NCBI GenBank assembly: GCA_963555705.1
Contig: OY743190.1
Coordinates: 22,389,491-22,453,490, forward strand
DNA: 64,000 bases
Origin: Ligustrum vulgare
Taxonomy: Eukaryota > Streptophyta > Magnoliopsida > Lamiales > Oleaceae
Direction: 5' to 3'
The notes beneath the pieces were generated by a model. It did no database searches and was not told the DNA's origin. It worked only from the letters and a program-made list of their open reading frames with translations. How positions within the stretch are numbered: the first letter of the stretch is position 1; each line of letters opens with the position of its first letter. Both the position numbers and the translations under genes were made by a program. Of this stretch, positions 56,355 to 64,000 are shown in pieces.

Positions 56355-56719
56355 TTATATTTATACTGCTTCTAAAAGTCTCTTAAAGAGAGAAATTTTT
56401 TGGACGATAATATCTTCAATAATAATTTATAATTTTTTATTTGTCCTTTTAATTAATTAATTTTAATTGTTATATATTATAATTAATATAATATTTTGTA
56501 ATTTAATGATGGTCGTTATCTCTTCAAATTTTATTGATCTATATTTATATTTATATTACTTTTAAAATAACTTGAATGAAGAAATATTTTGGATCATAAT
56601 ACTCTCTAAAATAATTTATAATTTCTTATTTATCTTTCAATTGTTTTTATTTTAATTATAGCATTTTGTAATTAAAAAAAAAATATAATTTAATGATGGT
56701 CGTTGTGTCTTCAAATTTC

Positions 56720-56776
<57 letters not shown>

Positions 56777-56916
56777 CATAATACTCTAGAAAATAATTTA
56801 TAATTTATTATTTATCTTTCAATTAATTTTATTTTAATTATAGCATTTTATAATTCAAAAAAATAATCACATTTGCGTAAAATTTACGCATGTAATAAAG
56901 AAAATGATGTTACTAA
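56355..56916 (+). mobile_element. Helitron-like element (candidate) with tandem units
   Basis: Starts near TACTGCTTCTAAAAGTCTCT, similar to the Helitron 5' theme at 59,269. Three tandem ~190-bp units share TTGGATCATAATACTCT and ATTTAATGATGGTCGTT. At 56874-56890 TGCGTAAAATTTACGCA is a perfect 8-bp-stem hairpin, and CTAA followed by T at 56913-56917 suits a Helitron 3' end, though 23 bp separate them, more than usual. The exact 5' TC is unclear. Confidence 0.4.
56723..56771. repeat. (TA)n microsatellite
   Basis: About 24 TA units within the Helitron-like element. Confidence 0.95.
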
Positions 56917-58214
56917 TAAATACTGAGTACTAACCACCGAATATTTTACTTATATGTCATTGTATAAATGTGATACCATTTTTGTTATTTATTATTGATT
57001 TCTTCCAAATTCGTTTATATTTTAAGATAAAATGTCACAATTTACATATTCATATTTAGTGATTTTTATGAGACCTTTTTGACCGGAAGTCACCTGGCTA
57101 ACAATTACCAAAGGGGGATCAGATGAATGTGTGAGGAACAAACCTCTCGAAACAAAGTCCCAACGAGGGGTGCTATATTTATGAAAATTGCAGTGAAGAC
57201 AAAACTCCTCCAAGGTGCGCAAGCAAACAAATTACACTAAGAGTTTGTCGGTAAAAGTAAAGATAAAGGAAATTACATATTCTCTTGTTGAGATTTGATT
57301 TATTGGTCCTCCTAAATGACTAAGTTTTTATAATATATACAAATGTACGAACTTCCTTCAACCGCTGTCAATATTTGAATCATTGGTTTGCCGCTTTGAT
57401 TTGTAACACTTGCATAGATTAATTTGCTTCCTCCACGTGCATAACCGTCGCCCACGTCCTTGTAACATCCGCTTGCCACGTCGCTCTAAGTAACCTCCAC
57501 AATTCGTCATTTCAACTGCCACCTTCATCAACAACTGGCTACGTGATCATAAGACAAGTGTCAAAACTGTTTCTACTTGCTTAGTCGCCCAACTGCTTCA
57601 TCGCTCGCGCCTATCGCCCAAATATCCTAATTGCTGCACAATCGCCCAGTCGTCCAACTTCTTGCCTATAATGAGTCTTTAACGTTGGGCCTCTTTTGGT
57701 TTAGGTCAAGGTTTAAACCTCTTGTATTTTTGGGTATTTTTTGGGCGTCAACAGAAACATTAGGACTCATTATATTTTTTTTATTAATATATATAACTTA
57801 TCGTTTTAGCAATTAAGAGAGCTGATATGCATGTTTTTAAGTAGTTCAATATCTTTTCAGATCTATTATTTTTTTGGATTCAAGTTTCGACTTCAATTAT
57901 TTATAAAAATTGCACGCAACAAGTATTTGAGGAAGTAATACATTAAAAGCATCGTTTAGTTGACAATAGTTTTGAAAAAATAAATATGTTAAAGTTATGT
58001 ACTTGACATATATCTTGTTTCACCTTAACGAAAGCCCAAACTTTTAACAAAATCATCTTCAATTTAGTAAAATTAAGTCAATCAACTTCAATTTGTTATC
58101 AAGTTTGATATCTTTTTCAGTTATTGTCTTGACGAAAATACTGACTCAATATTAATCTAATGGATAATCAACAAGTAAATACGCGCTTTTAATTTATACA
58201 ATTTTCAGAAAAAA
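56917..58214. other. Interval with a possible LTR fragment
   Basis: No gene. 57,360-57,760 is less AT-rich, with repeated ATCGCCCA and GTCGCCCA words (57,583-57,650), and ends TTTTTTGGGCGTCAACA; its reverse complement TGTTGACGCCC is like a common LTR start. No matching second end is visible, so an LTR is only a possibility. Confidence 0.3.
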
Positions 58215-59034
58215 TCTACATCTACAATATATAAAAATGATGGATGGTGGAGAAACTTTTGAACTCCTATTACCCTCATATATTTAGTTATATATCCGTT
58301 TTTATCCTTAGCCCTTTATTTAATAACATTAAATAATTCATTACATTTATTATATAGCAATTTACAAAATTATAATATAATTTCATATAATTTTATTTTT
58401 TCATTTATTTAATTTAATCTACATCTACAATATATCTACATGATGATGATGATGATGATTATAAAATTTAATTTATTTTCATTAAATATTATTAGTTATT
58501 ATATTAATTCACAATACACTTAGATATTTTTATCTTTTGTCAATAACACTCTTAGATTTTTATTAAAATCATTAATTAATTCATAATTTTTTTAATTATA
58601 TTCTAATTAAGAATATAAATAAATAATTTCAAAACTAAAATTTTGGTTTAAACTTACTTTTTTTTATTAAAATAATATGCTCCTAAATTAATTTGATTTG
58701 TCTATGCACAACTTTATATATGTGTGTGTGTGTGTGCGCGCGCGCTTTTCTTTTTGTGCAATTTATCGTAAATAAACTCTTGATGTATGACACTTGATTT
58801 CTTTATTAATTTTGCATGTTAAACATTTTTTAATATATATATATATAGATTCCTTGATGAAAATTTTCAAAAAAATAATAATTTTTCTAAAATTGCAGAT
58901 AATTTACAATTCAATCTTTCTTTTAACAATATTAATTATCTCAACTACTTTCGAAAATAGTAGTAATACTTCAAAAAAATTGTGCATGTCATTCATCCTT
59001 CCGACAGACGTGCAAAGCACGTGTTTATTACTAA
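58215..59034 (+). mobile_element. Non-autonomous Helitron, 820 bp
   Basis: The 5' end is A|TCTACATCTACAATATATAA; GGAGAAACTTTTGAAC follows. The 3' end has hairpin ACGTGCAAAGCACGT (59008-59022) and, eight bases later, CTAA|T at 59031-59035, the Helitron CTRR|T ending. The sequence AATCTACATCTACAATATAT recurs at about 58,426, inside. ATG/TGA repeats lie at 58,440-58,458. No Rep/helicase. Confidence 0.65.
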
Positions 59035-59268
59035 TATATTAAAAAGTAGTTGATATGTATTAAGAAGATATTCAATCTAATACATTCAAATATATTTCAT
59101 AATATCACAAAGCCACGTACAATGCACGCACTACTAACTAGTTATGCAACCAAACTCATCATTTTCTTCATTTTGTTCATTAAAATGAAAGATCCTATTT
59201 AAATAAATAAAAATTAAAAGAAAGCAATTAAACAACCGAAGATAAGAAAAATTGCAAATGAGGTTTTA
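59035..59268 (+). mobile_element. Second Helitron 3' end and spacer
   Basis: An imperfect hairpin, CGTACAATGCACG (59116-59128), is followed by CTAG|T at 59138-59142, a second Helitron-type terminus 108 bp after the first. This is either an older element whose body was invaded or a duplicated terminus. The stretch 59,143-59,268 has no feature. Confidence 0.45.
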
Positions 59269-60937
59269 TCTATATACTACTTTAAAAGTTTCTTAAAGAG
59301 ATAAACATTTTTTTTCTAATTAATGTACATTTTTTTTAAATAATTTCATATTATACACTTGCATCTTTTAATAATTTCATATTCTCCTTTAATTTTAATT
59401 AATATATATTTTTAATATTTTATTTTTTTTAAATTTTCGTATTGTCAATAAAAATATTTTTCATATATTTACAATCTAAACTCTTCACTTTCCCCCTAAA
59501 AATATTTTAAATAAAACTAATAATTCTCAGATTATTTAAAGTTCATAAATATCCTTCAACTAATCTGAGAAAAAGAAAAAAAAATATGTATTCATTGAAT
59601 TTTTTTTTTTTTACTTGTATACAAAAAAATTAAATAAAGAAAAAATAGAAAATCATTTTGCCCTTCTAGATTAAATTTTATATTCTTTATTAGTCATATT
59701 CCAATTTTATGTTTCATTCTCAAATATTAATTTGACGCTGATTATATTCTCACCACACCCATAAAAATTAAGTGATGTGAAAATTCACTTCTTTGTTCAG
59801 AAAGTCAATTATTGAAGTATGATGCATATAAATTTGTTTTTCTAAAATATTAATTCTATGAGGAATTAATTAAGTTTTGTTTTCAAATTACTATAAATTC
59901 TTATTGTATTGAATTTTTACGTTGAGATTCCAAAGTGCAAATTTATTGAGAAGACCATTTATTTATATTTTGAATTGGTTTATATGTATATATTTTATCT
60001 TGTATTCAAAATTTAAAGTGAAATTTTAGTTTTTACAGTTTATAAAAGTGTCATTGGGTATGTACAACCATAAGTTAATATTATGTAAATATGTAGTGTA
60101 TTTTGTTCACCTCGACTCATTTTACCATGTTTTTTTAATCGATTTTATTATCATGTGTTATTATATCAAACGATGAAAGAAATAACGAGGGCACGTTGTT
60201 ATTGTTTTTGTTCCATCAAATCGATGAATATGTCTTATTCGGTTGTAGCAAATTTTGAGATGTAAATTTGTGATGGTTCTATTGTTGAGCCAAAAATTTG
60301 AAAGCACCGATTTCCGAACAATTTTTCTGATCAAACATTACTTTAATTAAATATGATATCTTTTGTGTCTCGAATAATCATACCTTAATAGGGAACTTAG
60401 ATTAGATACATCTCAGTTTTTCTCAGACATTTATGATCAAATGTTGTTCTGGATTCTAACTTCACATGCATGATAAGCATTTTTAAGCCAGATTACAATT
60501 GATTTTTTCATCTTGATCTAAGATCTGGATCAATTGCCAAATGATGTTTATCATTCTTTTTTCACTGAAGTAATGGATTGATTATGAATTATATACACAG
60601 ATAGCGAATGAATCCTCCCAACTCCAGTTTCTTTGAATAAGGTAGCTTAAGAATATATTTAAGGAGATACAAAATTTAAATAAGTCAGTAATTAGTAATT
60701 AGAAGAAAGATTATGGTATTATTGATAATGGTATTACGTACTTAGAAATTTGAATAATGTTTAAGGTAAATTGAGTTCGATATTGAAATTGTTTAAATCA
60801 ACACTTGGAATATTTTTTAGGTAAAACATGTAGGGAAATTTGGACAAATTTTCTTCAATTTAAAAAGCATATATACTTGAATAAAAATATCATAATATCA
60901 TTATAATATCACATGTATCGCACACATGATATACTAG
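59269..60937 (+). mobile_element. Non-autonomous Helitron, 1,669 bp
   Basis: The 5' end A|TCTATATACTACTTTAAAAG is followed by TTTCTTAAAGAGA. The 3' end has a stem CATGT/ACATG (60912-60928) and CTAG|T at 60934-60938. It inserts between A and T without target duplication, as Helitrons do. It is the plus-strand partner of 49,622-55,440. No Rep/helicase is encoded. Confidence 0.75.
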
Positions 60938-61225
60938 TAACTTTTCAAAAGTATAAATAAATTTAACTTGAAATAATTAAATACACAATTAACACATAAA
61001 AAAAAATAAAAAAAAAAGTTTTCCCCAACCAAGCTCACCATCCCACCCCGTCAAAATCTGCCTCATTCATCCTGATACAGCCCCAACCATGGTCAAGCAC
61101 CACCTCCACAAATACAATCACTTTGACGATAACATTCACCACGGCGAGCACCGAAATATTAATTCACAAAAAATAATGAAAAACTGATTGAATATAAATT
61201 AGAACCTTAGATGGAAGAACCACAC

Positions 61226-61286
<61 letters not shown>

Positions 61287-61419
61287 CATCATCATCATCA
61301 GTAATTTAGAAATATTTGCAATGGGACCTTTCAGTATTGTTTTATTCAATTTCATGGTCACTGACACTGAGAATCAATGGTTCATTTATAAAATATCCAT
61401 TGGTTGGTTGTACCATCTA
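60938..61419. other. Interval with microsatellite
   Basis: An A-rich run at 60,999-61,017, a C-rich stretch to 61,150 without a frame, then the AAT repeat. No gene. Confidence 0.35.
61226..61300. repeat. (AAT)n(ATC)n microsatellite
   Basis: About 20 AAT units followed by five ATC units. It causes the poly-isoleucine frame on the minus strand, which is not a gene. Confidence 0.95.
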
Positions 61420-62400
61420 AGGCAAGTAAAAATTTCTCCTAGAGTCTGACTAATTAGATCAAGTTTGCATGACACTGGACCATGAAAAGCAAAAGGTTGA
61501 GGAACGGTGGCGAACCTAAAATTGGGAAAATACGCCATAAAACCGAAGGACTTGAGCCAATAGGGGAAGAACTAGAACGAAGTTGGTCCTCGAATACGAC
61601 CAGGATCCTATAAGTGGAAGCCAAGATACAAGAGCATAGGTTCAAAGAGTGACCGTCTACTATCTCAAAAAGAGAGAGAAATTCCTAATAGCCGGTTTGC
61701 AATTAGGAACACAAATGACAAACTTATACAACCAATAGTGAATGAATGCTACTTGTTCAAGGTCAGAAGGAATGCAATGGTCCATTTGGTGGAATGTAGC
61801 AATGGATTTGAAAGAAGAACAAATGGCTTTATCAGAATTAGAGAGCCATGAGGCATAAGTAAGATTGGGGTAATAGTACTGCTCGTGGAAGAAGGATTAG
61901 TCAAGGCACTAACATCGCACAAAGTGATTTGGGGCGGCCATAGGGTAAAACAAATATATTGTACTCAACAAACAAAAGACTCAAAGTAATTGGAAAAAGA
62001 GAATGGTTAAAAAAAAAAAAAAGAATTTTGGCCAAGGAAAGCAATAGAAAGTCTAGAACACATGCTATCACAAAACCTTTCTCTAGAAGTCGTATGAGCG
62101 ATCATATGCTTTAGAAACTTTTTGAAGAACAGGTCTGACCTCAACCACTTCCTGACAGGATTTTTGAAATCCAAGCAATGTATATGATTAGAATTTGGAG
62201 TTGTAATGCATTATTGGAACGTCAAATGCCTGCAAATAATGATAGTGGCATCTCATAGGTGTAAAAAAAATTTGATGCAGCCACAGTTGAAGGACGTTGA
62301 AAAGACAACTTGGACGATAAAAGAGGCAAGGAAATGTTTGCCTCCATTGCTAATTAATACGGCTAAGATAATGGTTAAGACATTAATTAAACCGTATTAG
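61420..62400 (-). pseudogene. Plant-mobile-domain-like pseudogene 2
   Basis: Minus-strand pieces in different frames: KAICSSFKSIATFHQMDHCI, then EQVAFIHYWLYKFVICVPN and CKPAIRNFSLF (about 61,830-61,670), LASTYR (about 61,625), MAYFPNFRF (about 61,530) and FHGPVSCKLD. The order 'W-L-x-K-F-V-..-P..', '(I)LASIYR', 'YFPxFR' is that of transposon-borne PMD proteins. Upstream (62,170-62,040) RKWLRSDLFFKKFLKHMI may belong to the same gene. Several frameshifts and stops. Less certain than the copy at 46.4 kb. Confidence 0.45.
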
Positions 62401-62544
62401 AAGTAATTGTTGACAGAAAAAATCGCCTAAATAAAAGCGAGGGCAACATTGACACCTGGATGTTAAAGCAATAAACATTAGGCGATATGCGACCAAGCAG
62501 AGAGGGAGAATATGCCCAATTAGGGTAAACAAAGCAAGATAGAA
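62401..62544. other. Short interval without a feature
   Basis: No gene or repeat recognised. Confidence 0.3.
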
Positions 62545-62815
62545 TCCAACCAAGGTAAGTAAAGCAACAGAGAATGGATATTTTGAGCGAGATTCCACCA
62601 GAACTTGTCTTAGAAGAAGAAAAGAACATGGAACAAAATTAGCAACATAATAGAGTACTTATTATCCATGAAGCAAGAAAGATTTTGTCCAACCAAGGTA
62701 AGTAACGCAACAGGGAATGCATATCTTACGGAGATTCAACCAAAACGTGTCCTAGAAGAAGATAAGAACATGGAGCAAAATTAGCAACGTAATAGAGTAC
62801 TTATTATCCATGATT
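62545..62815. repeat. ~143-bp tandem duplication
   Basis: TCCAACCAAGGTAAGTAA.., AGAAGAAxAxAAGAACATGG and TAGAGTACTTATTATCCATG occur at 62,545 and again from 62,688, with scattered differences. Confidence 0.85.
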
Positions 62816-63012
62816 GTCCATAATTTCCCGTGATCTTATAGTTATTGGCAAAGGAAGTTACCAATTAGATTGTGGGAAGCAGTTGGTGAGGAAATGCTAG
62901 TAATTGGATCATTCAAACAAGAACATTATAGTTATGAGATGAAATATTGACAATTTTAGAGAAGCGGTTAAAGGCATATAAAATCTAAGATATTTGGAAG
63001 TACCAACTAATG
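62816..63012 (-). other. Leader region next to a minus-strand LTR
   Basis: Lies on the inner side of the LTR that ends near 63,013. The minus strand reads AGTTGGTACTTCC a few bases after GGATCACA, which could be a decayed primer site, but it is too poor to call. Confidence 0.3.
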
Positions 63013-63314
63013 TGATCCGATACGGGGATCACCAAGAACACGCGGAATTAAACGCCGGAAAGCTCTAAAATCCAAGATAGTAGACGGTAACAATGGAACC
63101 CCGACCTCACGACGCAAGAACTATGGGTATATTAAACCCAAAACCCGTTACGATGCGAAGATAAGAACCACAAAGGGGGAACGCCACAAAGGTTGTCAAA
63201 TCATTTGATAAGTTCAATTTGTTCAACGAGAACACGAAGAAATTAAGGGAATATCTCACCTTCAATATCATTAATCTCAAGAATAATAGTTGTCTTTTAC
63301 AATGCTGAATAAAG

Positions 63315-63327
63315 CCATATATATAGG
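63315..63327 (-). promoter_or_regulatory. TATA box of the gypsy LTR
   Basis: CCTATATATATGG on the minus strand, about 85 bp downstream of the last palindrome. Confidence 0.5.
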
Positions 63328-63410
63328 CTAACAAAATAAAGAAACCTAAATAAACTAGAATTGCAAAATAAACTAAACGCTGAAATTAGGTTTTAATTCG
63401 CGGCGCTAAA

Positions 63411-63691
63411 TTACGGTCGTAACTTATGAGTTTACGGCAGTAAGAATGCTACGGATTAAAAAATTAAAACATATGTTACGGCCGTGACAATTTATTTTAC
63501 GACCGTAAGCAACATTCTGAACAAAATTAAAAGTTACAAATTCTGGTTACGGCCGTGAGAATTTGATTACGGCCGTGAGTCCTTCTACTTCAGTTACGGC
63601 CGTAAGATGATATTTTACGGCCGTAATGGCCTTTCTGTTCAATTTTCGCCAACACGATTTTACGGCCGTAAAAGTAGGGTTACAGCCGTGA
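63411..63691 (-). promoter_or_regulatory. Cluster of ten TTACGGCCGTAA-like palindromes in five pairs
   Basis: 12-bp words start at 63411, 63432, 63476, 63497, 63547, 63567, 63594, 63615, 63660 and 63680. Three are exactly TTACGGCCGTAA; the others differ by one or two bases. Start-to-start distances within pairs are 21, 21, 20, 21 and 20 bp; between pairs they are 44, 50, 27 and 45 bp. The cluster lies upstream of the TATA box on the minus strand. A role as binding sites is inference. Confidence 0.6.
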
Positions 63692-64000
63692 GAATGCTTC
63701 TGCCTCAATTTCTTGTTGTTCTTTGATCCAAATGCATAGTAACAACTTTGGTTCTTCTTCCACTTTGTTATGCAACGAAAATGAGGTCTTTGCACTCGAA
63801 CACTCGTCCATCCACACTTGCATAAATCCTTGCATTGCCTGCTTGATTCTTTTGGCTCTTTGCCTCGTTATCGGTCCTACGGGCACGTGCAACGGGTCAA
63901 CGTTCGTCGAGCCACTCCGGAACTCATCATCCCCTCCCTGTTGAAAAGGATTCGTCCTCGAATCATCACCTGCATCAAACAGAGAAAGATCAGAAACATT
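63680..64000 (-). pseudogene. Gypsy polyprotein tail running into the LTR
   Basis: The minus strand reads DSRTNPFQQGGDDE (about 63,962-63,921), then VDPLHVPVGPITRQRAKRIK (63,905-63,840) and a tail to 63,680. The G-P-I-T-R-x-R-A-K motif follows the polyprotein end in many plant gypsy elements and lies at the LTR start. The rest of the coding region is to the right of the window. The frame remains open to the window edge, but whether the element is intact cannot be known. Confidence 0.6.

Larger units (their letters stand above)
63013..63934 (-). mobile_element. Gypsy LTR with paired palindromes, minus orientation
   Basis: On the minus strand it probably starts TGATGAGTTCCGG at 63,934 after the purine run CAGGGAGGGGA, has the palindrome cluster at 63691-63411, a TATA box CCTATATATATGG at 63327-63315, and ends in the block GAACTTATCAAA..TTTGTGGCGTTC..GGATCACA shared with the LTRs at 1.4-3.2 kb. 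Total about 920 bp. Because coding sequence of the element lies to its right, beyond the window, it is a 3' LTR or a solo LTR with flank. Confidence 0.55.

Noticed and set aside
61164..61367. Poly-isoleucine minus-strand frame
   Set aside because: Translation of the AAT microsatellite.

Overview
This is a 64 kb piece of a flowering-plant nuclear genome (probably a eudicot; the species cannot be named from the sequence). It is AT-rich and made almost entirely of transposable elements, most decayed and many nested. I find no intact host protein gene, no tRNA gene and no functional rRNA gene. The organism call rests on Athila/Tat-type gag-protease with a tRNA-Asp-like primer site, Copia elements with tRNA-iMet primer sites, a Cassandra element with 5S rRNA-like LTRs, Helitrons, Tourist-like MITEs, a hAT element, plant-mobile-domain pseudogenes and a 'putative gypsy type transposon' gene.

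Layout. 1-3.2 kb: two Ty3/gypsy remnants joined tail to tail at a 10-bp palindrome, plus a third LTR fragment. 4.78-7.21 kb: a deleted Copia element with both LTRs. 8.08-14.52 kb: a minus-strand Copia element with a perfect AAAGC target duplication; its 5' LTR holds a 699-bp hAT element with a perfect 8-bp duplication. 15.49-37.59 kb: a minus-strand Athila-like element that keeps gag and protease but has no visible pol. Its 3' LTR is split by a ~10.9 kb insertion (16.1-27.05 kb) carrying a multi-exon transposon-type gene and SINE-like repeats. One SINE-like unit is split by a 7.9 kb Tekay-like element (19.08-26.95 kb). Its 3' untranslated region holds a 2.6 kb solo LTR with a perfect TGTTG duplication. 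40.87-45.14 kb: a deleted relative of the Athila-like element, inserted in a MITE and containing another MITE.

46.4-48.2 kb: a plant-mobile-domain pseudogene. 48.5-49.0 kb: an LTR fragment. 49.0-49.6 kb: a truncated Cassandra TRIM. 49.6-55.4 kb: a minus-strand Helitron copy whose 5' end is tandemly repeated and which is split by a 2.84 kb solo LTR (TSD GAGAG). 58.2-60.9 kb: plus-strand Helitrons, the last being the inverted partner of the 49.6 kb copy. 61.4-62.4 kb: a second mobile-domain-like pseudogene. 63.0-64.0 kb: a minus-strand gypsy LTR with the tail of its polyprotein.

The most unusual pattern is regulatory. Several unrelated LTR families carry GC-rich self-complementary words, arranged mostly in pairs about 20-25 bp apart and upstream of a TATA box. 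The clearest case is 63,411-63,691: ten copies of TTACGGCCGTAA-like words in five pairs, each pair spaced 20-21 bp. Coordinates of element ends are read by eye and are exact where a target duplication is quoted; elsewhere allow a few bases to tens of bases.
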